Part shown: positions 5,967 through 13,483 of the stretch, piece by piece
How the letters are laid out: every line of letters begins with the position of its first letter
Numbering within the stretch: position 1 is the first letter of the stretch
Source: Halanaerobiaceae bacterium
GTDB taxonomy: Bacteria > Bacillota > Halanaerobiia > Halanaerobiales > DTU029
DNA: 14,421 nt
Reading direction: 5' to 3'
Assembly (NCBI GenBank): GCA_012521855.1
Contig: JAAYLO010000265.1
Location: 1-14,421, forward strand
The notes under the pieces: model-generated
Databases searched by the model: none
What the model saw: the letters and a program-made list of their open reading frames with translations, nothing else
What the model was told of the DNA's origin: nothing
Translations under genes and position numbers: made by a program

Positions 5967-7010
5967 TCCTTTTTTCAACAGCATCCATTTTTCCAGCTCG
6001 GCTGCAGTATCAATGAGTATCCGTATTGATTCAAGGGGATATTTTCCCGCGGCAGTTTCATCAGTCAACATCAACCCGCTGCAGCCATCCAGGACAGCAT
6101 TGGCAATATCACTTATTTCTGCCCTGGTAGGGACTGGTGAATTAATCATGGAATGGAGCATATCCGTAACGACAATAGAGATCTTGTCTTTTTGATTACA
6201 TAGTTTTATAATCTCTTTCTGCACAATGGGGACTTTTGTGATACCAATTTCAACCCCGAGATCACCTCTGGCAATTACGATACCTTCAATTTTATCAAGA
6301 AAACTCTCCAGGTTATCAATTCCTTCCTGATTTTCTATTTTCGCCAGGATACCTATGTTTTCTCCTCCCTTTGAGTCCAGGTAATTCCGGAGACTCTGGA
6401 CATCAGACATGGTGCGGGTAAAGGGTAGCATGATATAATTTATTCCTTCCCTGATTCCCATTGCAATATCCTCTTTGTCTCTGCAGCCTAAAGAGGGGAG
6501 ATGGTTTTTCATTCCCGGCAGGTTTACTCCTTTTTTGTTACCAAGTCTGCCTCCCTGAAGTACGGTGCATTCCACTTTTATTTCATTACCATATTTATGT
6601 GTTTTATTTACAGAAAGTCTTATGAGGCCGTCATCCAGGAGTATAGTCTGTCCTTTTTTTATCAGTTTTACTATATGAGCCGGATTAAACAGGATATTAT
6701 TATCAGTATCCGGGTGGGGGGGATTTGCAGAATAAATAAAGACTGAGTCATTTTCGTTCAGATTGAGATAAGCTTTACTAATTAATTCAGCCCTGATTTC
6801 AGGGCCCTTTATGTCAGCTATAATATCGATGGATTTTCCGCATTCCATACAGGCTTCCTTTATATTTGAAAACCATTTCTGAAATCCGGTAAAGCTGCCA
6901 TGAGAGAGGTTTATCCTCAAACCGGATAGACCAATATTGATCATGTTTTTTATCATTTCTCTTTGATATGAAGAGGGCCCGATAGTTCCATATATTTTTG
7001 TTTTTATCAT
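5961..7010 (-). CDS. Pyruvate kinase-like protein lacking the C-terminal domain
   Basis: A 349-residue protein, counted from the ATG at 7010, which sits 9 bases after AAAGGAG; the ATG at 7019 abuts that site and is less likely. The family usually has 470 or more residues. Present are KTKIYGTIGP (3-12), RINLSHG (32-38), DIKGPEIR (66-73), a B domain (about 74-160), KKGVNLPG (159-166), AKIENQEG (223-230) with the catalytic Lys224, ARGDLGVEI (247-255) with metal ligand Asp250, and PTRAEISDIANAVLDG (294-309). The chain ends 10 residues after the barrel, so the C-terminal domain that carries allosteric sites and tetramer contacts is absent. Changes from the norm: DTKGPE is DIKGPE, ATQML is VTDML and GTDAIMLSGETA is GCSGLMLTDETA. 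It could be a catalytic core enzyme or a paralogue with another role. The gene is the last on its strand and its stop overlaps the GNAT stop. Confidence 0.8.
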   Translation of the reverse strand: MIKTKIYGTIGPSSYQREMIKNMINIGLSGLRINLSHGSFTGFQKWFSNIKEACMECGKSIDIIADIKGPEIRAELISKAYLNLNENDSVFIYSANPPHPDTDNNILFNPAHIVKLIKKGQTILLDDGLIRLSVNKTHKYGNEIKVECTVLQGGRLGNKKGVNLPGMKNHLPSLGCRDKEDIAMGIREGINYIMLPFTRTMSDVQSLRNYLDSKGGENIGILAKIENQEGIDNLESFLDKIEGIVIARGDLGVEIGITKVPIVQKEIIKLCNQKDKISIVVTDMLHSMINSPVPTRAEISDIANAVLDGCSGLMLTDETAAGKYPLESIRILIDTAAELEKWMLLKKGL

Positions 7011-7041
7011 GTCCGGCATCTCCTTTCAAAATATCACAAAT

Positions 7042-7050
7042 ATTATATCA
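7042..7050 (-). promoter_or_regulatory. Extended -10 promoter for the pyruvate kinase-like gene
   Basis: On the minus strand, TGATATAAT: a consensus TATAAT (7042-7047) with TG one base upstream (7049-7050). No good -35 lies 16-18 bases further upstream, which fits an extended -10 promoter. The start point would be near 7035, giving a leader of about 25 bases before ATG 7010. Confidence 0.55.
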
Positions 7051-7089
7051 TAATAAAAAAAGGAGAGATAGGATTTTGCATAAAAAACC

Positions 7090-7118
7090 TTCATATTTGC
7101 CGGAAAATATGATATTAT
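7090..7118 (+). promoter_or_regulatory. Promoter of tldD-tldE
   Basis: TTCATA (7090-7095), 17-base spacer, TATTAT (7113-7118), with TG at 7110-7111 giving an extended -10. It is divergent from the pyruvate kinase-like gene's promoter. Start expected near 7125, about 85 bases before the tldD ATG. Confidence 0.45.
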
Positions 7119-7127
7119 CAAGATAGC

Positions 7128-7154
7128 TGTTGTGATAAACATATTTTAACAACA
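7128..7154 (+). repeat. 6-bp inverted repeat just after the tldD promoter
   Basis: TGTTGT (7128-7133) and ACAACA (7149-7154), 15 bases apart, begin within a few bases of the expected transcription start. It may be a binding site or a weak leader hairpin. Six pairs with a 15-base gap is modest, and chance occurrence is possible. Confidence 0.25.
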
Positions 7155-7208
7155 ATATGAAAAAAAAGAAAATTTATGGCAACACGAATACGAAAAGGAG
7201 GGTAATTA

Positions 7209-8588
7209 ATGAAACTGGAGTTTTTGAAGTCTTTCAGAGATTCTTTTGATGAATACACTGAGTTACGTTTACAGGAGAATAATCAGGTTTCTCTGGTGCT
7301 TGTAAATGGCAGCCTGGTGAGGAATATAAGAACTACAAAGGGCGGTATATCAGCAAGGGTTTACAGGAATGGTGTTTTTGGTTTTGCTTCAACACCCCTT
7401 CTTGATGAGAAATCTGTGAAAGGGGTAATCAGCAAGGCTAAAGAGAATGCTTATACCTTGAATGATATTGAAAAAAAGGCCAAAGGGTCTTTGTTTGAAG
7501 AGGGTTTTGAAATCATTAAAGATTTTTCTACAAAAAAACCCAGAGTCACCAGAAAAGAAATGATTGAGTATTTACAGGCCTTACATAGCTATACCCAGGA
7601 GCGGTATCCTGATCTGGTATCAAAAACCTTTTCCCTGAACAGTCTGGATATGGAAAAGAATCTGGTAACATCATTTGGTACTTCTGCCTATACAATGATT
7701 CCCCGGTGTAACCTGAGCATAATTCTTTCCTATGAAAAAGATGGTGAGATTTATGAAATTTATGAACCAGTCGGCGGATTGGGACAGTTTGAGGATTTAT
7801 TCGATGAGCCGGAAAAAATATATAAAAAAATCGATGAAGTTTATAAAAAGGTAAGGGAGAAAGCTGAGGGGGTTTATCCTGTTGCCGGTTATCATGATGT
7901 AATTCTTGATTCCAGATTGGCAGGTATTCTTGCCCATGAAGCTATAGGCCATACTACTGAGGCAGATATGGTAAAGAGCGGCTCAATTGCAAAAGATTAT
8001 TTGAATGAGCAGGTAGCCAGTGAGATTGTAACTCTTGTAGATTTTGCCTATGAATTTGAGGGAAGCATCTGCCCTGTACCAATATTTGTAGATGATGAGG
8101 GGACAAGAGCTGAAAATGTTGTAATTATAAAAGACGGAATCTTAAAAAGATATATGAACAACAAGGAATTTGCCAATGATTTCGGTGACAGGCCTACAGG
8201 TAATGCCCGGGCTTTTCAATTTTCTGATGAGCCGCTGGTGAGGATGAGAAATACCGCCATTTTACCTGGAAAAGATAAACTGGAGGATATGATATCTTCT
8301 ATTGAAAATGGTTATTATTTGATAGATACAAACAATGGCCAGGCTGATTCAACCAGTGAGTTTATGTTTGGTATAATCAGCGGTTATGAAATAAAGGATG
8401 GAAAACTGGGCCGGGCAATTAAGGACACCACTATTTCAGGTGTGGCTTTTGATATGTTAAAGACAGTTACCATGATCTCAGATGACATGCACTGGTCCAA
8501 TTCCGGTATGTGCGGGAAGAAGCAGATGATTCCTGTTGGAATGGGTGGTCCGGCAGTAAAATGTAAAATAAATATAGGAGGTAAGTAA
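7209..8588 (+). CDS. tldD: TldD-type metalloprotease subunit
   Basis: 459 residues, ATG 7209 six bases after AAGGAGGG. The TldD zinc site is visible: HEAIGH (243-248), the HExxxH that gives both His ligands and the catalytic Glu244, followed by TTEAD, and later MCGKKQMIPVGMGGP with Cys435, the third ligand in the known TldD structure. TldD and TldE form a heterodimer. In Escherichia coli it processes microcin B17 and degrades unfolded CcdA, with the zinc site in TldD facing an inner cavity. The gene is followed by tldE with a single base between, so the two are translated as a pair. No precursor peptide or RiPP gene is visible nearby, so the role here is probably general proteolysis of unfolded or modified peptides. 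Identity is firm from motifs; substrate is unknown. Confidence 0.93.
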   Translation: MKLEFLKSFRDSFDEYTELRLQENNQVSLVLVNGSLVRNIRTTKGGISARVYRNGVFGFASTPLLDEKSVKGVISKAKENAYTLNDIEKKAKGSLFEEGFEIIKDFSTKKPRVTRKEMIEYLQALHSYTQERYPDLVSKTFSLNSLDMEKNLVTSFGTSAYTMIPRCNLSIILSYEKDGEIYEIYEPVGGLGQFEDLFDEPEKIYKKIDEVYKKVREKAEGVYPVAGYHDVILDSRLAGILAHEAIGHTTEADMVKSGSIAKDYLNEQVASEIVTLVDFAYEFEGSICPVPIFVDDEGTRAENVVIIKDGILKRYMNNKEFANDFGDRPTGNARAFQFSDEPLVRMRNTAILPGKDKLEDMISSIENGYYLIDTNNGQADSTSEFMFGIISGYEIKDGKLGRAIKDTTISGVAFDMLKTVTMISDDMHWSNSGMCGKKQMIPVGMGGPAVKCKINIGGK

Positions 8589-8589
8589 G

Positions 8590-9873
8590 ATGGAAGTATT
8601 GGATAAAACTCTTGAACTTATGAAGAAGAATGTACATAAAGGGGAAGTCTTGCTTAACCGGACAATCATACAGGAAATGAATATCAGCTGCGGGGAGATA
8701 AGTCTTTTAAGAACCAGGGAAGAATATACCCTTAATATGACCGGAATTATAGATCAAAAGAAGGATTCCATGCAGATCAATAAAATAGATGAAAAGTCTA
8801 TTTTAGAAGCTGTAGAGGAACTGAAGAAAAATGCAGAGAATTCTCAGGTTGATGAGGCAAACGATATTTCTGGCCAGGTGATTGAAAGGGAATTTGTACA
8901 TAGTAAAGCAGAACTGGATCTTTCTTTAATGCACAGACGTTTAAAAGATTTTTTGAGAAAATTAGAGAGTGATTATCCGGATTTAATTATCGATACAGCT
9001 TTTCTTGAACATATAGATGATCATGAATATTATCAAAATACTAATGGTGTAAAACTATCTGCCCATACCAGTAATTATCTTTTCAGTCTGATGTTTTTTG
9101 CTAAAAGGGGCAGGGAGATATCTTCTTTCAATTATACTGATGTGATTACTGATAATCTGGAGAAGGACCTGTTTGAACTTGGTTCCTTGAAATACCTTTT
9201 AAAGGAAACTGTTGAACAGCTCAAAACCCGCCCTATCCCAGTGAAGAAGTTTACAGGCGATCTGCTTATTACACCTGATTGTCTATCAGACTTTCTTGCT
9301 TATTTACTGGAACATCTGAGGAATTATATGCTCATTTCCGGTACCTCCAGATTCCAGAATAAAATAAATGAAAAGCTGCTCAGTGAACTATTCACCCTCA
9401 GGATAGAACCGGATTCTGAACACCTGGCTGTAAAAAATTACTTTGGACGGGACGGGATTGTAAACCGTAATGATTATATTTTTGAAAAGGGGATATTACG
9501 GAATTACCTGCTTGACCTGTATGGGGCGAAAAAGACCGGTTTTGAGCGGGGTCCGTCAACCTGTCAAAACCTTGTTATGGAAAATGGTAAGAAATCACTG
9601 GACGATATGATTAAAACTATTGATAAAGGAATAATTATCTCCAGGTTTTCCGGGGGTAGTCCTGCTGCTAATGGAGATTTTTCAGGTGTGGCGAAAAATA
9701 GTTTTTATGTTGAAAATGGAGAAATACAATTCCCTATCAGTGAAACAATGATATCCGGCAACGTGTTTGAACTGTTTAATAACATCGCGGAAATCTCTAA
9801 AGAGAGGATCAATAATGGCAGGTTTCTCTTGCCATATATTCTGTGTAAAGGCATTATTGCTTCCACCAGCTAG
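8590..9873 (+). CDS. tldE: TldE/PmbA-type partner subunit of TldD
   Basis: 427 residues, ATG 8590 eight bases after AGGAGG (8576-8581), one base past the tldD stop. The fold is that of TldD but HExxxH is absent, which is the family pattern for TldE (PmbA), the non-catalytic partner. The C-terminal third has the characteristic PmbA text: FERGPSTCQNLVMENG, SLDDMIKTIDKGIIISRFSG, GDFSGVAKNSFYVENGEIQF and ISETMISGNVFEL. It completes the cavity in which the TldD zinc site acts. No terminator hairpin follows before the pur promoter at 9896; the gap from the stop to the promoter is 22 bases. Confidence 0.9.
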   Translation: MEVLDKTLELMKKNVHKGEVLLNRTIIQEMNISCGEISLLRTREEYTLNMTGIIDQKKDSMQINKIDEKSILEAVEELKKNAENSQVDEANDISGQVIEREFVHSKAELDLSLMHRRLKDFLRKLESDYPDLIIDTAFLEHIDDHEYYQNTNGVKLSAHTSNYLFSLMFFAKRGREISSFNYTDVITDNLEKDLFELGSLKYLLKETVEQLKTRPIPVKKFTGDLLITPDCLSDFLAYLLEHLRNYMLISGTSRFQNKINEKLLSELFTLRIEPDSEHLAVKNYFGRDGIVNRNDYIFEKGILRNYLLDLYGAKKTGFERGPSTCQNLVMENGKKSLDDMIKTIDKGIIISRFSGGSPAANGDFSGVAKNSFYVENGEIQFPISETMISGNVFELFNNIAEISKERINNGRFLLPYILCKGIIASTS

Positions 9874-9895
9874 ATTAACTTGAAAGAAGAAACAT

Positions 9896-9924
9896 TTGAC
9901 TTAATTCATTACATCTGTTAAGAT
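9896..9924 (+). promoter_or_regulatory. Promoter of the purine operon
   Basis: TTGACT (9896-9901), 17-base spacer, TAAGAT (9919-9924), with TG at 9916-9917 as an extended -10. This is a strong sigma-A type promoter. Transcription should start near 9931, 20 bases before the purine aptamer, so the whole leader is RNA-regulated rather than operator-regulated. No PurR box was recognised. Confidence 0.75.
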
Positions 9925-9948
9925 AGTATTGTGAAAATAAAAAATAGA

Positions 9949-10020
9949 CACCTCATATAATGGTGGGGATATGGCCCACCAGTTTCTACCAGAACGCCGT
10001 AAACATTCTGACTATGAGGG
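9949..10020 (+). promoter_or_regulatory. Guanine-class purine riboswitch aptamer
   Basis: All parts of the purine aptamer can be read. P1 is CCTCATA (9951-9957) with TATGAGG (10013-10019). P2 is GGTGGG (9962-9967) with CCCACC (9975-9980), loop GATATGG between them. The conserved J2/3 AGTTTCTACC is at 9981-9990. P3 is AGAACG (9991-9996) with CATTCT (10004-10009), loop CCGTAAA, and it has one C-A mismatch. The base that contacts the ligand is C at 10012, in GACTATG. In the family a C there pairs with guanine or hypoxanthine, and a U with adenine; so this is the guanine class. Guanine normally lowers expression of purine synthesis genes. Confidence 0.92.
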
Positions 10021-10138
10021 AAGTGTACTTAGGGTTCCGTATCATGGATAGCCTGAAGGGGCTATTATGATAGCAGGTCCGAGCGGTACAGATATATGTA
10101 TATATTACACCGAAGGGATAAAAGCCCAGGCGGGGAGG
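10020..10138 (+). promoter_or_regulatory. ykkC-family (subtype 2) riboswitch, probable PRPP sensor
   Basis: The conserved blocks of the ykkC family appear in order: TTAGGGTTCCG (10029-10039), a hairpin ATAGCC/GGCTAT (10048-10065), GGTCCGAG (10076-10083), a hairpin capped by CGGT (10084-10087) and ACCG (10109-10112), and GAAGGGATAAAAGCCCAGG (10112-10130). The family splits into a guanidine class (subtype 1) and subtype 2 classes for ppGpp, PRPP and nucleotide diphosphates. Placement in front of purine genes and directly after a guanine aptamer is the known context of the PRPP class. Which nucleotides decide between ppGpp and PRPP I did not verify here. PRPP is consumed by PurF, so it signals feed-forward need. 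PRPP binding should prevent the terminator from forming. Confidence 0.8.
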
Positions 10139-10195
10139 TTCTACTCATTAAAAGGCATAAGTAGGATTTTCCTGTCCTGGGCAGTGTTATTTTTT
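10124..10195 (+). terminator. Riboswitch-controlled intrinsic terminator
   Basis: GCCCAGG (10124-10130), the conserved 3' part of the ykkC aptamer, pairs exactly with CCTGGGC (10176-10182). The stem continues inwards through 10131-10145 and 10160-10174 with several G-T pairs and one bulged T at 10175, about 22 pairs in total. It is followed by TTATTTTTT (10187-10195). The overlap means aptamer folding and terminator formation are mutually exclusive. It is the only terminator between the two aptamers and purD. Confidence 0.85.
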
Positions 10196-10230
10196 ACACC
10201 AATAAGTATATACAAAAACAGGAGGGAATA

Positions 10231-11505
10231 ATGAAAATACTTGTAGTTGGAAATGGTGGCAGGGAACACTGTCTTGTCTGGAAAATTGCTCAATCTAAGT
10301 ATGTGGACAGGATATATACTGCACCCGGCAACCCGGGAACAGCTGAGTATGGTGAAAATGTTGATATAGATGGACTCGATATTGATAATCTGTTGAAATT
10401 TGCTCTGGAAAAGGAAATAGATCTTACCTTTGTAGGCCCGGAAGCACCTCTGGTTGGAGGCATAGTTGACCGTTTCCAGGGAGCTGGTTTGAAGGCCTTT
10501 GGGCCTGTAAAGAACGCTGCTATTCTTGAGGGAAGTAAGGTTTTTGCAAAGGGCTTTATGAAAAAATATGGTATTCCTACAGCAGAGTATAAGGTCTTCA
10601 ATAATGCAGAGGAGGCCCTGGAATATATTAAAGATAAAGGTGCCCCTATAGTGGTAAAAGCTGAGGGCCTTGCTGCAGGCAAGGGTGTTGTTGTCGCAAA
10701 GGAGCTCAGTACTGCAGTAGAAGCTGTAGAATCCATGCTTATTGAGAAAAAATTCGGTAGTTCCGGCCAGAGGATTGTAGTTGAAGAATATCTGGAGGGT
10801 GAGGAAGCTACGGTTCTGGCCTTTGTAGACGGGAAGACTATAGTACCGATGATAGCTTCACAGGATCATAAACAGGCCTATGATGAAGACAGAGGTCCCA
10901 ATACCGGAGGCATGGGTGCCTATGCCCCTGCACCTCTTGTTGATGAAAAGATGATGGAAAAGGTGAAAAGAGAGATACTATTCCCGACACTGGAAGGTTT
11001 AAAGAGTGAAGGGATAGATTATAAAGGTGTTCTTTATACAGGTATTTTAATAAAGGATGGTTCGCCAAAAGTCATTGAGTATAATGTCCGTTTCGGTGAT
11101 CCTGAGGCACAGGTTGTTCTGCCTCTCTTAAAGACTGACCTTGTTGAGATTGCCCTGGCCGTGATTGAGGGAAGTTTGTCTGAGCTTGAAATAGAATGGT
11201 TTGACAAAAAAGCTTTATGTGTTATTATGGCATCAGGTGGATATCCTATGGAATATGAGAAGGGAAAACTAATCAGTGGAATAGATAAAGTGGACGGCAG
11301 GGATGATCTCCTTGTTTTTCAGGCCGGGACAAAACTTGTAGATGGAGAACTTTATACAGATGGAGGCCGTGTTCTGGCTGTAACTGCAATTGGAAGCAGT
11401 TTTATGGAGGTCATTGAAAAGGCCTATTCAGGGGTGGAGAAGATTTATTTCCCTGATTTTCATATCAGACACGATATAGGGCATAAGGCTCTTAAATACA
11501 TATAA
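10231..11505 (+). CDS. purD: Phosphoribosylamine-glycine ligase (GARS)
   Basis: 424 residues, ATG 10231 after AGGAGGG. The enzyme joins glycine to phosphoribosylamine with ATP, step 2 of de novo purine synthesis. The sequence shows GNGGREH (7-13) at the N-terminus, GPEAPLVGGI (69-78), the ATP-grasp loop VKAEGLAAGKGV (142-153), HKQAYDEDRGPNTGGMGAYA (213-232) and IEYNVRFGDPEAQ (282-294), all standard for PurD. Length is that of the family. It is the first gene of the operon, unlike Bacillus subtilis, where purD is last. The 16-base gap to purE indicates co-transcription. It is regulated through the tandem riboswitch leader. Confidence 0.97.
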   Translation: MKILVVGNGGREHCLVWKIAQSKYVDRIYTAPGNPGTAEYGENVDIDGLDIDNLLKFALEKEIDLTFVGPEAPLVGGIVDRFQGAGLKAFGPVKNAAILEGSKVFAKGFMKKYGIPTAEYKVFNNAEEALEYIKDKGAPIVVKAEGLAAGKGVVVAKELSTAVEAVESMLIEKKFGSSGQRIVVEEYLEGEEATVLAFVDGKTIVPMIASQDHKQAYDEDRGPNTGGMGAYAPAPLVDEKMMEKVKREILFPTLEGLKSEGIDYKGVLYTGILIKDGSPKVIEYNVRFGDPEAQVVLPLLKTDLVEIALAVIEGSLSELEIEWFDKKALCVIMASGGYPMEYEKGKLISGIDKVDGRDDLLVFQAGTKLVDGELYTDGGRVLAVTAIGSSFMEVIEKAYSGVEKIYFPDFHIRHDIGHKALKYI

Positions 11506-11521
11506 AAGGGAGGTACAAATC

Positions 11522-12040
11522 ATGAAACCACTTGCAGGTATTGTTATGGGTAGTGATTCTGATTTGCCGGTTATGAAAGAAACTGCAGAAATCCTGGAAG
11601 AGTTCCAGATATCTTTTGAAATAACTGTAATCTCTGCACACCGCAACCCGGAGAGGCTGGCACAATATGCCAGCAGTGCAGAAGAAAGGGGTTTGAAGGT
11701 AATAATTGCCGGTGCAGGCGGGGCAGCTCATTTACCGGGTGTAATAGCAGCAAAAACCAGCCTGCCGGTAATCGGGGTTCCGATAAAGACCTCAACTCTC
11801 AGCGGACTGGATTCCCTGTTTTCTATTGTACAGATGCCTTCAGGTATTCCGGTGGCGACTGTGGCCATCAATGGTGCAAAGAACGCGGGCCTGCTGGCTG
11901 TACAGATTCTGGCTGTTGGAGATCAGGATTTATTGAAGAAATTTGGAGAATATAAAAGGGAGATGACCCTTAGAGTAGATAAAATTGCTGATGAAATTGA
12001 GGAACTGGGATACAGGGAGTATCTGAAAAGGAGGGGATAA
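11522..12040 (+). CDS. purE: N5-carboxyaminoimidazole ribonucleotide mutase (class I PurE)
   Basis: 172 residues, ATG 11522 after GGGAGG. Class I PurE motifs are clear: GIVMGSDSDLPVM (6-18), SAHRNPE (38-44) with catalytic His40, AGAGGAAHLPGVIAAKT (63-79), and PVIGVPI then SGLDSLFSIVQMPSGIPVAT (94-113). It rearranges N5-CAIR to CAIR, pairing with PurK, which makes N5-CAIR with ATP. purK is not in the operon between purE and purB, where it often lies, so it is elsewhere or absent. The class II (direct carboxylase) motif set is not seen. Five bases separate it from purB. Confidence 0.95.
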   Translation: MKPLAGIVMGSDSDLPVMKETAEILEEFQISFEITVISAHRNPERLAQYASSAEERGLKVIIAGAGGAAHLPGVIAAKTSLPVIGVPIKTSTLSGLDSLFSIVQMPSGIPVATVAINGAKNAGLLAVQILAVGDQDLLKKFGEYKREMTLRVDKIADEIEELGYREYLKRRG

Positions 12041-12045
12041 AAGGA

Positions 12046-13437
12046 ATGATCAGACGCAGTATTTTTGAGAATATAAGTCCTCTGGATCACCGCTATTCCT
12101 TGAATGAAGAGGATTTTTCAAAATACAGCAAGTATTTATCAGAAAAAGCCAGGATCAAATATCAGGCCAGGGTAGAGGCAGCACTGGTAAAGGTACTGGC
12201 AGGAAGGGGAATCTGTTCTGAAAGTGTTGCCGAAGAAGTAAGTAAAGCTGCCAGTGAGATAATTGCAGAAGAGGTTTATAATGAGGAATATAGAACAAAA
12301 CATGATATCAGGGCACTGGTCAATTGTATACAGCGCAAGGTGAGCCCGGAGGCCAGGCCTTATGTACATTTTACCACTACTTCTTTTGATATTGTGGATA
12401 CAGCAAATTCCCTCCGCTATAAAGAGGTCAGTTATGATTTGGTTATTCCTGCTCTATGTAAACTTGAAAAACTGTTAATGGATATTGCCATAAGGGAAAA
12501 GAATACCATTCAGATTGGCCGGACCCATGGGCAGCATGCCGTACCGATAACCCTTGGTTTTACTTTTGCGGGATATGTAAGCAGACTGGGCAACCGTATC
12601 AGGGAACTGAAGAATAAAAGCAGTATCCTGGCGGGTAAGATATCCGGCGCTGTAGGTGCCTACAATGCCAGCCATCTTTTCTTTGATGACCCGGAAGAAT
12701 TTGAAAGGGAGGTTCTGGCAGAACTGGGCTTACAGCCTTCTACACATTCGACACAAATAGTAGAGACTGAATATATGACTGACTTTGTGCATGCCCTGAT
12801 ATCCTGTTTTGGGGTTCTGGCCAGTATCAGTGATGATATGCGTCATCTTCAGAGATCAGAGATTGCAGAAATCGGCGAACATTTTGATAGTGAACAGGTA
12901 GGCTCTTCTACAATGCCACATAAGCGGAATCCCATTAATTATGAGAATGTAAAGAGCCTCTGGAAAGAATTCATGCCCAGGATGAATACAGTATACATGG
13001 ATCAGCTCTCAGAACATCAGCGGGACCTGACAAATTCCGCTTCTGCCCGTTTTATTCCTGAAATAATTGTTGGTTTAATGGAAGCCGTTAACAGACTTAT
13101 CAGGGTTTTTAAGCGTTTTGCAGTTGATTATGAAAACATCAAAAGGAATTTTGAAATGAGTAAAGAGATGATTGTAGCTGAACCCTTGTATATCCTGCTG
13201 GCATCTTACGGCCATCCAGATGCCCATGAGGCAGTAAGGGTCCTGACACTTGAGGCAGAGAAAAGCGGCAGGAATTTACGTGAACTGGTACTGGAAAAAC
13301 AGGAATTAAAAGCTTATCTGGATAAGTTTACTGAAAAACAGAAGGAGATACTGGTAAATCCAGAGAAATATACGGGAATCGCCGCTGAAAAGACCGTAAG
13401 GGTTGTTGATTACTGGAAAAAGGAACTTGGTTTATAA
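12046..13437 (+). CDS. purB: Adenylosuccinate lyase
   Basis: 463 residues, ATG 12046. The enzyme cleaves fumarate from SAICAR and from adenylosuccinate, so it acts both in IMP formation and in AMP formation. Family marks: TKHDIRALV (84-92), HFTTTSFDIVDTANS (108-122), IGRTHGQHAVP (157-167) with the catalytic His161, KISGAVGAY (198-206), and the signature loop GSSTMPHKRNP (286-296) with the catalytic serine. It is a full-length protein of about the E. coli length and about 30 residues longer than the B. subtilis enzyme. The ribosome site lies inside the end of purE (GGAGGGG), implying translational coupling. A 46-base gap to purC follows with no terminator. Confidence 0.95.
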   Translation: MIRRSIFENISPLDHRYSLNEEDFSKYSKYLSEKARIKYQARVEAALVKVLAGRGICSESVAEEVSKAASEIIAEEVYNEEYRTKHDIRALVNCIQRKVSPEARPYVHFTTTSFDIVDTANSLRYKEVSYDLVIPALCKLEKLLMDIAIREKNTIQIGRTHGQHAVPITLGFTFAGYVSRLGNRIRELKNKSSILAGKISGAVGAYNASHLFFDDPEEFEREVLAELGLQPSTHSTQIVETEYMTDFVHALISCFGVLASISDDMRHLQRSEIAEIGEHFDSEQVGSSTMPHKRNPINYENVKSLWKEFMPRMNTVYMDQLSEHQRDLTNSASARFIPEIIVGLMEAVNRLIRVFKRFAVDYENIKRNFEMSKEMIVAEPLYILLASYGHPDAHEAVRVLTLEAEKSGRNLRELVLEKQELKAYLDKFTEKQKEILVNPEKYTGIAAEKTVRVVDYWKKELGL

Positions 13438-13483
13438 GAAAATTCAAGTTATATAATGAAAATATTATAAGGAGGTTTTGGCT

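Noticed and set aside
7157..7249. 30-codon ORF overlapping the tldD start (possible small peptide)
   Set aside because: No ribosome-binding site precedes its ATG, and it overlaps the tldD start out of frame; its reading includes the tldD Shine-Dalgarno sequence.
10020..10138. Guanidine-I (ykkC subtype 1) riboswitch
   Set aside because: The core blocks are shared by all ykkC classes, but location ahead of purine genes and directly after a guanine aptamer fits the PRPP class; no guanidine exporter or carboxylase gene is nearby.
10290..10736. 148-codon minus-strand ORF inside purD
   Set aside because: It is antisense to a well-identified purD and has an alanine- and serine-rich composition typical of a shadow frame.
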